A DNA stretch of 64,000 bases from Sandaracinobacteroides sp041675905 (lineage in GTDB: Bacteria > Pseudomonadota > Alphaproteobacteria > Sphingomonadales > Sphingomonadaceae), in the NCBI GenBank assembly GCA_041675905.1, contig JBAYSX010000008.1, forward strand, positions 38,061 to 102,060, read 5' to 3'. Below the pieces are notes generated by a model. It had not been told where the DNA came from. It did no database searches and worked only from the letters and a program-made list of their open reading frames with translations. This document shows positions 25,494 through 33,752 of this stretch, piece by piece; the stretch's first letter is position 1, and every line of letters starts with the position of its first letter. Position numbers and translations under genes: made by a program.

Positions 25494-27365
25494 ATGGCTT
25501 CAGATAACGGCTTCCGACACGGTTTTTCTCGCGCCTGGAATGGGGTGTGCGTTGCAGCACTTGCCTTGTCCCTCCCTGGAGGCGCGGTGGCGTTGGCCGG
25601 TGAAAACCGCCCGCAGGCAACGGGTGCGTGGACATTTGCTCCGGAATATAGTTTGCCGCGTCGGGCAGCGACAATCCCCGCATCTGCGCCAGTCGAAGTG
25701 GTGGTCATTTCCCCGGCCGTGCTTCCGCCCGTAAACTTTCTCGGGATGACGGCGACGGACCAGAAGCGTCTGGAGGCGCAGGTTGGTGCGGGTCCATTTA
25801 CGGTTGAACTGTGGGTTGTGGATCATGTGAATCAACCCGTCGCCGCCCTGTTGATGCCGGAAGGGGAAGCGGCAGGATGGGTACTGGGCTACCGGTCGGG
25901 CGAAATGCTGTTCGGGCCACCGGATGCGGCCGGAAATCCACCGATCCGGGCGAAAGCCCCAAAAGGATTTAAGGGCAGATGGCATAATCTGGTTGGTGTG
26001 TGGGACGGCGCCCGCTGGTCTGCCTATATCAACGGCCAGAATGTTGGTGAGGCGACCGTCCCGCGCGCTGTTGGTCAGGATGCCGGGATTGTCCTGAACG
26101 GTTATTTGGCATCCGAGCCTTATATGACGCTGCCCAATCTTGTGCACGCGGCGTCGGTCTACAACCGGGCATTGTCCCCCGATGAAATCAAGACGCTGTT
26201 CGATCACCGTGCCCGGCTGGTGGGCGAGGGTCGGCTGGTGGATGGCAAATTGCATTTCACCCAGCCGCCGTATCTGAATGTGCCGACCACCACCTCCATT
26301 GAACTATCGTGGGAGACGGATCGACCCACCGCCGCGACGGTGGAGTGGGGCGAAACGGCGGAGACGATGCGCAAACGCAGCTTCGCGGCAGGCAAGGGAC
26401 GCCTGGGCGGGCTGACGCTGGATGGATTGAAAGCGGATACGCCCTATTTCTACCGTGTTACCGCGACCGACGCGCAAGGGAACCGGATCGATTCCGGGCT
26501 TTTGTCTTTCCGCTCCGCCCCCGACGCGGGCATGCCATTCACGATCGCGGTCAGTGCGGACACCGAAGCGCGCCCGCATATCAATAACCGGATGAGCCAG
26601 TTGATCTGGGAAGAGCGACCCAATCTGCTGTTGCTGGCTGGCGACCTGACCGATGGCGGCTCGCTGGAAAAGCGCTTCGAATGGACGCACGAATATTTTA
26701 CCGGCATGGGGCCGTTATTCGGGCGTGTTCCGGTAGTGGCCGCTGCCGGCAATGGCGAAGCAGAACTGGCGTGGTTCCGCCACTATCACCGCCAGCCCGG
26801 CGATGAGGCATTCTTCAACCACGTCTATGGCGATGTAGAGATTTTTGTTCTCGACACCAATCTGACAAGCCGCGAAAAGCGCGAACCCGGTTTCCGCGCC
26901 CGCCAGAAGCAATGGCTGGAACAGGCTTTGGCCGCATCGAGCGCGAAATGGAAGTTCGTCATGCACCACCACGCGGTCTGGTCCACGGACGAGGACGATT
27001 ATGGCGATAGCTGGTCGGGCCGGTCCGTAGAGGGCGACAGGAATGTGCAGGCGGAACTGCAACCGCTGTATGAAAAATATGGTGTCGATCTGGTAATTGT
27101 CGGCCATTTGCACACCTATGAACGGAGCTGGCCGCTCCTTGGAAAGTCCGTCGATATGGCGCGCGGCGTCACCTATGTACAAGTCGGCGGGATGGGCGGC
27201 AATCTCGAGGATTTTCAGCCGACAAAGCCGGGATTTAACCGTAAGGCATTTCGAAATCATCATTATATGATGATCCGTGGCGCCGGCGACCGGATCGACG
27301 CCGAAGTGTATGACGCCGAAGGGCGCATGCGGGACAGCTTCGTCATCACGGCTCGAAACCGTTAG
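25494..27365 (+). CDS. exported LamG-fibronectin-metallophosphoesterase protein (purple acid phosphatase-like)
   Basis: A 623-residue secreted protein: signal peptide ending near ALA (about 37), a concanavalin/LamG-like domain (about 80-235, ending with YNRALSPDEIKTLFDHRA), a fibronectin-like domain as in purple acid phosphatases (about 250-345), and a calcineurin-type phosphoesterase domain (about 350-620). Metal motifs: ADTEA (Asp356), GDLTD (Asp384), GNGE (Asn420), VMHHH (His491-493) and GHLHTYER (His538, His540). The catalytic His of the usual GNH(E/D) is Gly421 here, so activity may be altered. It could release a phosphoryl or phosphonyl group from a glycan or lipid in the periplasm. The ATG at 25494 has AGGGA upstream. 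The HD oxygenase gene follows after 26 bp. Confidence 0.85.
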   Translation: MASDNGFRHGFSRAWNGVCVAALALSLPGGAVALAGENRPQATGAWTFAPEYSLPRRAATIPASAPVEVVVISPAVLPPVNFLGMTATDQKRLEAQVGAGPFTVELWVVDHVNQPVAALLMPEGEAAGWVLGYRSGEMLFGPPDAAGNPPIRAKAPKGFKGRWHNLVGVWDGARWSAYINGQNVGEATVPRAVGQDAGIVLNGYLASEPYMTLPNLVHAASVYNRALSPDEIKTLFDHRARLVGEGRLVDGKLHFTQPPYLNVPTTTSIELSWETDRPTAATVEWGETAETMRKRSFAAGKGRLGGLTLDGLKADTPYFYRVTATDAQGNRIDSGLLSFRSAPDAGMPFTIAVSADTEARPHINNRMSQLIWEERPNLLLLAGDLTDGGSLEKRFEWTHEYFTGMGPLFGRVPVVAAAGNGEAELAWFRHYHRQPGDEAFFNHVYGDVEIFVLDTNLTSREKREPGFRARQKQWLEQALAASSAKWKFVMHHHAVWSTDEDDYGDSWSGRSVEGDRNVQAELQPLYEKYGVDLVIVGHLHTYERSWPLLGKSVDMARGVTYVQVGGMGGNLEDFQPTKPGFNRKAFRNHHYMMIRGAGDRIDAEVYDAEGRMRDSFVITARNR

Positions 27366-27391
27366 TTATTCACCAACCGCCCCGCAAATGC

Positions 27392-27982
27392 TTGGTTCAG
27401 ACCAATTCCTTTCGGGTGCCCACCATCAAGGCAATACACAGCGTGATCGACAATATATTCGGGATTATCACCAGGTTCGGCGATCTGACCTACGGAGAAG
27501 ACATCACCCAGCTGGAGCATGTGCTGCAATGCGGGTATCTCGCGCGCGAGGACGATGCATCCGATTGTCTCGTGGCGGCAGCGTTGCTCCACGATATCGG
27601 ACAGTTCATTGACGATGCCGGAAATGCCGCTGAAGAAAAGGGTATTGATGCGCGCCATGAAATAACAGGTGCGACCTTTCTTTCCGGCCATTTTCCGCCA
27701 GCAGTAACGGAGCCGATCCGCCTCCATGTTGCCGCCAAACGCTATTTGTGCGCCATCGAGCCAGATTATCTTGCGCAGTTGAGCCGTGCTTCCCGGTTGA
27801 GTCTGGAACTGCAAGGCGGGGCTTTCAACGAAGCGGAAATCGCAGCGTTTCGGGATGAGCCGTGGTTCGACGATGCGATCAGACTGAGGCGCTATGACGA
27901 TACCGGAAAACAGCAAAACTGGACCGTACCGGGCCTGGAAACCTGGCGACCACTACTGTTGTCGGTAATGGTACGTCCTTAA
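27392..27982 (+). CDS. PhnZ-type HD-domain oxygenase (phosphonate-associated HD protein)
   Basis: A 196-residue protein of the HD family linked to phosphonate breakdown (TIGR03276 type). All six di-iron ligands of PhnZ have counterparts: His43 (QLEH), His67-Asp68 (LLHD), His89 (RHE), His112 (LHVAAKRYL) and Asp169 (RRYDD). PhnZ cleaves 2-amino-1-hydroxyethylphosphonate to glycine and phosphate with O2. Glu36 matches its substrate-contacting Glu27, but the position of Tyr24 is Thr33, with Tyr34 next to it, so the substrate may differ. No PhnY hydroxylase gene is in the window. The start is uncertain: TTG at 27392 or GTG at 27416, both with poor binding sites. Likely co-transcribed with the metallophosphoesterase. 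Confidence 0.85.
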   Translation: MVQTNSFRVPTIKAIHSVIDNIFGIITRFGDLTYGEDITQLEHVLQCGYLAREDDASDCLVAAALLHDIGQFIDDAGNAAEEKGIDARHEITGATFLSGHFPPAVTEPIRLHVAAKRYLCAIEPDYLAQLSRASRLSLELQGGAFNEAEIAAFRDEPWFDDAIRLRRYDDTGKQQNWTVPGLETWRPLLLSVMVRP

Positions 27983-27995
27983 AATATTTACATAA

Positions 27996-28024
27996 AAGTC
28001 AGCAAGTTGTCACCGCACTGTCAC
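27996..28024 (+). promoter_or_regulatory. Pho box upstream of the TonB receptor
   Basis: TTGTCAC (28007-28013), 4 nt, CTGTCAC (28018-28024) is a direct repeat of 11-bp period matching the PhoB consensus CTGTCAT-N4-CTGTCAY; a third partial copy AAGTCAG starts 11 bp earlier at 27996. It ends 11-12 nt before a TTTATA/TATACC -10 candidate, the geometry of PhoB-activated promoters that lack a -35. It predicts induction under phosphate limitation. Confidence 0.75.
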
Positions 28025-28032
28025 GTCATTCT

Positions 28033-28042
28033 GGTTTATACC
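28033..28042 (+). promoter_or_regulatory. candidate GntR/HutC operator over the receptor -10 region
   Basis: GGTTTATACC contains the GT-N-TA-N-AC core of HutC-type operators and lies on the predicted -10 of the Pho-box promoter. The 12-mer CTGGTTTATACC (28031-28042) is repeated exactly at 35051-35062 in the promoter of the divergent transporter operon. Confidence 0.6.
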
Positions 28043-28193
28043 ACTTAACTGACAAGGGGTGATTCGAAACGGGCGAACGGTGCAGGCCGGACGACCGGAA
28101 ACTTGCGACTTGCTCCTGCCGGAACCGGGCCTCCGCCAAACCGCGGAGGTTCCGGCCAGGCCAGTTTCCGTGGCTCATTCAGGGAGAACAGAT

Positions 28194-31001
28194 TTGTTCA
28201 GCTCCACGAACCTTCGTCTCAGACATTCGCTATTTCTGATTTCCGCTTCCACTCTGGCGTTGTCCACCTCCGCCTTTGCGGAAGAGATGGCCAATACCGA
28301 TATGGCTGTCATTACCGTTACCGGGCAAAGGCTTAGCACCCTCGTTGCCCTTGACGGCAAGCGCAATGCCGATAATGTCATCGACATTATTTCCGCCGAC
28401 GATCTCGGGAAATTGCCGGACGCAAACGTCGCCGATGCACTTGCGCGCATGCCCGGAATTTCCGTGATCGTCGATCAGGACACTGGTGAGGGGGAATTCG
28501 TTGCGGTGCGCGGTCTTTCCGGCACCTATAACGCCGTCTCGATCAATGGCGTGCGTGTGGCACAGACCAATCCGGATAGTCGCGATGTGTCGCTGACCGT
28601 ATTGCCACCGAACGGTCTCGCCGAAATCCACGTAACCAAAACGCTGACACCGGATCAGGATGGCGACGCCATCGGTGGCAGCATCGACTTCCGTACGCCC
28701 ACGGCGTTTGACTTCAAGGACAAGACGGTCGTCCGTCTTTATGGCGGGGCTGGCGTCAATCAGCAGGCGAACAAGGCGGACGAAAAATCTGGTTCGTGGC
28801 AGGCGCAGGCGGACTTCGGCTCTCGCTTTGCTGACGATCGTTTCGGTTTCTTCGGCTCGGTAAATTATGGCATCTCGCACGGTAACGGCCAGGAAACGGA
28901 GAATGACGGCGAGTGGGAACCTTATAATTGGCGCAAGAATGCCCAGGAAGTTATCAGTGAAGCCAATATGCATCTGCCGGGTATCGACCTCGATTACCGG
29001 CGGCTGAAGCAGACCCGCTTTGGCGGGAATTTCTCCTTTGATTACCGTGGTGACTCCACGCAGCTTTATGTTCGTGGGCAGTATTCGCGTCAGAAGCAAC
29101 GTGGAACCAACGACATCACGGATTACCGTAACCGCCCGACGCCCCGGTTGACCCAGGTGAATGAGGATGACACCGGCCTCAGCCAGCCCGAAGCCGTCAT
29201 TATGGGGCAGGATCCGGTAAAAGGTAATATTTACAAATATACCGCTGCGCAGATCGTAGATCTGGACGGTGACGGCATTATTACCGACGCCGATGCGAGC
29301 AGGACGGGGTACTGGTCGCTGAATGGGCAATCGGGCGTGTGGAACCCGAAGCAATTCCAGTTCGCACGCAACTTCGAAACGATTGATCGTGACCAGACTC
29401 TTTATACGATCAATGGTGGTGGCCGCAGCGAACTTGGCAAGCTGACGCTGGATTATGACCTCAGCTATTCAGGCGGTAAGCGCGCCACCCCTGCCGAATA
29501 TTCAATCAGCTATGATTGCGACAAATGTACCTGGCCGTTGAACGCCACCGGTATCGACTGGGTTTCCGCCGATCCACGTTTCCCCAAAGCCGGGCTGCCG
29601 GCCTTCGCGGAATTTGTCGAACATGATTCGACCTTGCTGGCTTTCGACGGCGCAAGTGCAGAACGCGACAAACAGACGGATTCGCGAATTGCTGGCAAGT
29701 TCGACGCCCGCTATGAAGTTGGCACCGTCCTCGACTATGTGAAGGCCGGGTTCAAATTCATGCGCTCCAAGCGCAAATATGACTTTACGCCCATGTATGA
29801 CGGAGATTTCGCCGGAACGCCGCTCGATGGCCTTAACCTGGCGGAATCCGGTCTGGTCGACAAGGAAGTCACCAGCATGCTCGGTGGCGAATATTATTAT
29901 GGCGATGTGCTCGATCGGCAGGCCGTCATTTCTGCCATCAAGGCCGCAATGGCCGCAAATCCGCTCTCGCCCGCTGACACGGATTTCCTTGCGGACGACA
30001 AAAGAAGCACGGAAAAAGTATATGCCGGCTATGCGTTGGCGAACTTCAACTTCGATACCATGAAAGTGATCGCCGGGGCCCGCGTCGAGCATCGCAAGAC
30101 CCACAATGCGTTCTGGTCGGACGATGGCGATAACAGCGGCTTCGACACCACCGATCGCAGTTACACGGTATTTCTTCCCAGTGTTACGGCGACCTGGCGG
30201 CCACTGGAAAAACTGACCACGCGCGCGGCCCTGTGGACCGGTTATTCCCCGCCGGAATATGGCTATATCTCGGGCGGACAATCAGTTACGCGCGATCCTG
30301 GCACCAACGAAATCATCGCGATCAGCCGTGGCAACCCGGATCTGAAAGCGGCGAAATCGGTTAACGCGGATCTCTCGGTCGAATATTATCCGGACTCGTC
30401 GAGCATCCTTTCAGCGGGTGTTTATTACAAGCGCATCAAAAACTTCATCTTCACCAACAGCAGTCAGGTCTATGCGACGACGCAAAATGGGTCGATTGAA
30501 ATCAGTCAGCCCAAAAACGGCGAAACTGCGAAAATCTATGGGATTGAGCTGAATTTCATTAAATCCCTGCAAGGGCTGCCGGAGCCGTTCGACGGGTTTG
30601 GCGTGGAAGGAAACGTAACTGTCCAGAAGAGTGAGGCCGAAACGGGATTGCCTTATCGGGAAGGCCGCCCGATCCGCTTCGTCAATACGCCTCATTTGAT
30701 GTATAATGCGTCTTTAACCTGGCAGAAATATGGTTTTCAGACGAAGCTGTCCTATAATTACCGGGGCAAGTTTATCGAAGATTTGCGCGATAATGCCGTC
30801 GATAAGTGGGTGCGTCCGAACAAGAGCCTCGATTTTCATTCCCGCTACAATTTTACCGAGAAATTCGCGGTGGATTTCGACATCGGAAATATCCTCGGTG
30901 GCTGGAAATATTACACCACCAAGGGGGATAATCGCTCCTATATGAAGGACTATATGGAGCCTGGTCGCACGTTCACGGTGCGGGCGAGTTATGTTTTCTA
31001 G
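28194..31001 (+). CDS. TonB-dependent receptor of the phosphonate island (TonB-Xanth-Caul type)
   Basis: A 935-residue receptor. The TTG at 28194 is chosen because GGGAGA lies 8 nt upstream and it gives a clean signal peptide ending SAFAEE. The plug carries DLGKLPDANVADALARMPGIS and VRGLSGTYNAVSINGVRV, typical of the Caulobacter/Xanthomonas family (TIGR01782) often used for carbohydrates and other large nutrients. The barrel ends in Phe (TFTVRASYVF). A Pho box and a HutC-type operator precede it, and a strong terminator follows. I infer import of a bulky phosphonate or phosphate ester too large for porins; the ligand is unproven. Confidence 0.92.
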   Translation: MFSSTNLRLRHSLFLISASTLALSTSAFAEEMANTDMAVITVTGQRLSTLVALDGKRNADNVIDIISADDLGKLPDANVADALARMPGISVIVDQDTGEGEFVAVRGLSGTYNAVSINGVRVAQTNPDSRDVSLTVLPPNGLAEIHVTKTLTPDQDGDAIGGSIDFRTPTAFDFKDKTVVRLYGGAGVNQQANKADEKSGSWQAQADFGSRFADDRFGFFGSVNYGISHGNGQETENDGEWEPYNWRKNAQEVISEANMHLPGIDLDYRRLKQTRFGGNFSFDYRGDSTQLYVRGQYSRQKQRGTNDITDYRNRPTPRLTQVNEDDTGLSQPEAVIMGQDPVKGNIYKYTAAQIVDLDGDGIITDADASRTGYWSLNGQSGVWNPKQFQFARNFETIDRDQTLYTINGGGRSELGKLTLDYDLSYSGGKRATPAEYSISYDCDKCTWPLNATGIDWVSADPRFPKAGLPAFAEFVEHDSTLLAFDGASAERDKQTDSRIAGKFDARYEVGTVLDYVKAGFKFMRSKRKYDFTPMYDGDFAGTPLDGLNLAESGLVDKEVTSMLGGEYYYGDVLDRQAVISAIKAAMAANPLSPADTDFLADDKRSTEKVYAGYALANFNFDTMKVIAGARVEHRKTHNAFWSDDGDNSGFDTTDRSYTVFLPSVTATWRPLEKLTTRAALWTGYSPPEYGYISGGQSVTRDPGTNEIIAISRGNPDLKAAKSVNADLSVEYYPDSSSILSAGVYYKRIKNFIFTNSSQVYATTQNGSIEISQPKNGETAKIYGIELNFIKSLQGLPEPFDGFGVEGNVTVQKSEAETGLPYREGRPIRFVNTPHLMYNASLTWQKYGFQTKLSYNYRGKFIEDLRDNAVDKWVRPNKSLDFHSRYNFTEKFAVDFDIGNILGGWKYYTTKGDNRSYMKDYMEPGRTFTVRASYVF

Positions 31002-31019
31002 ATCTGGCTGATACCCCGG

Positions 31020-31050
31020 CTGCCCGGCGGGATGTATTCCCGCCGGGCAG
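31020..31050 (+). terminator. strong hairpin terminator after the receptor
   Basis: Perfect 12-bp stem, CTGCCCGGCGGG, loop ATGTATT, and its complement, followed by TTATACTT. It lies 18 nt after the receptor stop and isolates it from the GntR gene. Confidence 0.85.
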
Positions 31051-31091
31051 TTATACTTGACGCTCTTCACGGGCCGCTTCAAAACATTTTC

Positions 31092-31853
31092 ATGCGGTCA
31101 AAATCAAATGCGCTTCAACGGCTCAAGGCGGAAAAAATCGCCGACGGACCGCAATATCTGGCCCTGCGGGATCAGATCGCTATGAGTATCGAACATGGTC
31201 AGATTCAGCCTGGTTCGAGGCTCCCCTCCGAACGGCAATGGCAATCGACCGCGGGTTTCGCGCGCGGCACCATCCGTGAAGCCCTGGCCCAGCTGGAGGC
31301 GGAAGGGCTGATTTATCGGCGTGACCGTAGCGGCTGGTATGTCTCGCCTCCTGCCGTTACCTATGATCCGACGCGCTGGGCGGGTTTCATGACCTATGTG
31401 GCGGAGCAGGGGCGGCTTCCCGGCACGCAAACGCTATCGAAGACCAGCGAGCCCGCCAGTTCTTCAGTTGCCAATATTTTCCGGGTAGCTCCCGGCACCC
31501 CGCTCTATGTGATCGACCGCCGGCGAACCATCGATGGCCGCCCCGTGCTTGTGGAGCGCATTACCGTCGATCCGGCACTCGCGCCTGGCCTGATTGAACA
31601 TGCCCTGGACGGTTCGCTGACGCAGGTGTTGACGAACCAATATGGCGTGACCGCGGCCCGCAATCGCGTGGAGATGCGGCCCTGCGCGCTGGTGCGGGAA
31701 ACAGCCGAGGTGCTGGGGGTCAAATCCGGTACGCCCGGCTTGCTCGTGGTACGAACCAGCTTTGACGCCAGCGGGCGCGTTGTTGAATATGACCAGGAAT
31801 ATTGGCGTCACGACGCCATCCGTGTCTACGTCGATCTGGGTGTGCGCAGCTAG
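31092..31853 (+). CDS. GntR-family regulator, HutC type (UTRA effector domain)
   Basis: A 253-residue regulator. The winged HTH lies at about 18-85 (ALRDQIAMSIEHGQIQPGSRLPSERQ, ARGTIREALAQLEAEGLIYRRDRSGWYV), and the rest is a UTRA-type ligand domain (FRVAPGTPLYVIDRRRTIDG, VEYDQEYWRHD). The ATG at 31092 is chosen because an upstream frame to 31032 starts inside the terminator loop. Relatives control aminophosphonate genes (PhnR-like) among others. It sits between the receptor and the convergent phnX gene. Candidate operators with a GT-N-TA-N-AC core lie at 25420, 28033 and 35053. The effector could be an aminophosphonate or phosphonoacetaldehyde. Confidence 0.88.
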   Translation: MRSKSNALQRLKAEKIADGPQYLALRDQIAMSIEHGQIQPGSRLPSERQWQSTAGFARGTIREALAQLEAEGLIYRRDRSGWYVSPPAVTYDPTRWAGFMTYVAEQGRLPGTQTLSKTSEPASSSVANIFRVAPGTPLYVIDRRRTIDGRPVLVERITVDPALAPGLIEHALDGSLTQVLTNQYGVTAARNRVEMRPCALVRETAEVLGVKSGTPGLLVVRTSFDASGRVVEYDQEYWRHDAIRVYVDLGVRS

Positions 31854-31857
31854 GCCG

Positions 31858-32640
31858 CTACAGCTCCAGTTGCCGCACCGCTTCAGGCAAATCGGCCACC
31901 GAATCAATCACCACATGCGCGCCGGCTGCCTTCAGGGCATTGGCGGAGCGTGCCACCCGTTCGGCGCGTTCATCGGCGGGCAGGGCGGTGAAATCTTCGA
32001 GCGACAGGCCAACACCATTGCCGCTGGCGGCCACGCCCACAGTCCACACGCCTGCGGCTCGGCCTTCGGCGATCCCGGCTTCCGCATCATCGACCTTGAT
32101 ACACGCCGTTGCCGGCCAGGCTCCCAGATCGACAAGGTTTTTCCATAGCATCAGGGGCGATGGACGGCCTTCCAGCGTATCGCCAGCGCAGACGAGATTG
32201 TCAGGCGTATAACCCTGCCCGGCGGCACATGGCAGAATGTCTGCCATCATTTCGCGCGTGTAGCCGGTGCAGGAGCCGATTTTCACACCAGCGCTGCGCA
32301 GCCCGGCGGCGATTTCAGCGGCTCCGGGAATCAGTCTGGCGCACTCGCGTGCCGCGTCCTGCATCATCGGGGTAATACCCTGGAACAGCCTGGTGGCTTC
32401 ATCGATGCCGGGAATGACACCGTAGCGCGCCCGCCAGGCGGCGCTGATCCGTGGCTGCTGCAATATCGCAAGAATATGGTCATACTTCGCCTTGCCCATA
32501 TCGACGCGAGCTTCCGATTCCGTGATCGGCACACCGGCGGCGTCGAATAATTTACACAGGGCTACGACCGGCGCGCGGCTGCCAAAGTCGATCATGGTAC
32601 CGGCCCAATCGAAGACGACCGCTTTCAACCCGCTATACAT
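31858..32640 (-). CDS. phnX: phosphonoacetaldehyde hydrolase (phosphonatase)
   Basis: A 260-residue HAD-family enzyme splitting phosphonoacetaldehyde into acetaldehyde and phosphate. The nucleophile motif DWAGT (Asp11) is the phosphonatase signature, and Lys52 in MGKAKYDH matches the Schiff-base Lys53 of the Bacillus cereus enzyme, which separates true phosphonatases from related HAD proteins. SCTGYTREMM and KVDDAEAGIAEG complete HAD motifs II-IV. It is the last gene of a leftward operon behind the FAD oxidoreductase (11-bp gap) and the DUF5690 transporter, and gives the island its clearest function. Confidence 0.94.
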   Translation of the reverse strand: MYSGLKAVVFDWAGTMIDFGSRAPVVALCKLFDAAGVPITESEARVDMGKAKYDHILAILQQPRISAAWRARYGVIPGIDEATRLFQGITPMMQDAARECARLIPGAAEIAAGLRSAGVKIGSCTGYTREMMADILPCAAGQGYTPDNLVCAGDTLEGRPSPLMLWKNLVDLGAWPATACIKVDDAEAGIAEGRAAGVWTVGVAASGNGVGLSLEDFTALPADERAERVARSANALKAAGAHVVIDSVADLPEAVRQLEL

Positions 32641-32651
32641 GCTTTTTCCCT

Positions 32652-33752
32652 TTAACTGTCGAAGAGGTCAGCGACCACATCTTCGGCCAATGCAAAGCCG
32701 GTGGAAGCGCCGGTGCCACTGGTTACGATGATGAGCCGGACGCCATCAGCTGGTGCGCGGACGATGCTGTGTCCCGCAGCGGATGCATAGATGCCGGTCC
32801 AGCGTTCGATCACCGCTGGCGGTGTTCCCAGCACGGCGGCATACTGGCGCAATATTTCGGCATCCACGGTTTCCAGCGCGAACGGATCGGGCGTGGGGGC
32901 ATAAACATGGCTGTCGCCGACGACCAGGCTGCCATCTTCGCTTTGCACGACGATCAGATGGATGCCATGGTCCAGCGCGGCTGGTTCTTCCGAGCGCAGC
33001 CGTTTTAATAGCGCGTTGGCTTCCGGCAAATGCGCATAGCCGGTATAGCGCACCATGCTGAGGTCGCTCATGACCGGGGCCGGCAGCCATGCGGGCGGCG
33101 GCGCAAGGCGCAGCATCTGCAATTTGCAGCGGGTGATGCCAGCTTCCGCACCGGTTTCGGGATAGAGCGTGCTCCAATTATCGCCGGGGCACACCAGGAT
33201 GCAATCGGCGCGAAATTCGCCGGCGGTTGTTTCCACGCGTCCGGATTCGACGCTACGCACAGTTACGCCGTATCGAAATTCCACGCCGTAAGCCTGTTCG
33301 AGCCAGGCCGCCAGCCGGGGTATTGCCGTGCGCGACTCCACCCGCAGATCGACACTGCTGTGCATCGCGCCAAGCGCGTCCGGCGTCGGGCAAATGTCCG
33401 CCAGTTGCGCTTGCGTCAGGCGTGTGCAGCCGGCTCCCATCTCCGTCGTCATGAAACTGTCGATCACCGCCAGCGCCTCGGGCCGCCGGGCGATCAGTAA
33501 CAAGCCTTCCTGGGCGACGGGGATGGCGGCTTCGCGCGCCACTTCCCGCCACATACCGGCAGTGCGGCGCGCCAGATCCCAGACGCGACCGCGCTCCTGA
33601 CCGGAAACGGTAATAAAACCGAAGTTGCGCACCGATGCGCCATTGGCCTGATCGTCGCGATCGATGACCAAAACTTTCTTGCCGCGGCGGGCGGCGGCCC
33701 AGGCATGGGCAAGGCCGATAATGCCGGCCCCGACGACGATGACATCAGACAT
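32652..33752 (-). CDS. FAD-dependent oxidoreductase of phosphonate loci (TIGR03364 type)
   Basis: A 366-residue DAO-fold flavoenzyme: GAGIIGLAHAWAAARRG dinucleotide motif at the N terminus, the NGASVRNFGFITVSGQ segment near residue 40 and GTGASTGFALAEDVVADL at the C terminus. The family co-occurs with phosphonatase genes; from memory, members oxidise 2-aminoethylphosphonate or its N-methyl form to phosphonoacetaldehyde. That would feed PhnX directly and replace the usual PhnW transaminase, which is absent here. The ATG at 33752 overlaps the transporter stop by 8 nt, so the genes are coupled. A TTG at 33761 is possible. Confidence 0.88.
   Translation of the reverse strand: MSDVIVVGAGIIGLAHAWAAARRGKKVLVIDRDDQANGASVRNFGFITVSGQERGRVWDLARRTAGMWREVAREAAIPVAQEGLLLIARRPEALAVIDSFMTTEMGAGCTRLTQAQLADICPTPDALGAMHSSVDLRVESRTAIPRLAAWLEQAYGVEFRYGVTVRSVESGRVETTAGEFRADCILVCPGDNWSTLYPETGAEAGITRCKLQMLRLAPPPAWLPAPVMSDLSMVRYTGYAHLPEANALLKRLRSEEPAALDHGIHLIVVQSEDGSLVVGDSHVYAPTPDPFALETVDAEILRQYAAVLGTPPAVIERWTGIYASAAGHSIVRAPADGVRLIIVTSGTGASTGFALAEDVVADLFDS

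Noticed and set aside
25494..27365. Ordinary alkaline or purple acid phosphatase
   Set aside because: Domain order fits, but the GNH(E/D) His is missing, so a plain phosphatase name would overstate the evidence.
27362..27916. 184-codon open frame opposite the HD oxygenase
   Set aside because: The plus-strand product keeps all six di-iron ligands; the minus frame has no motif.
28230..29354. 374-codon open frame opposite the phosphonate-island receptor
   Set aside because: No recognisable domain or binding site; the receptor plug motifs are on the other strand.
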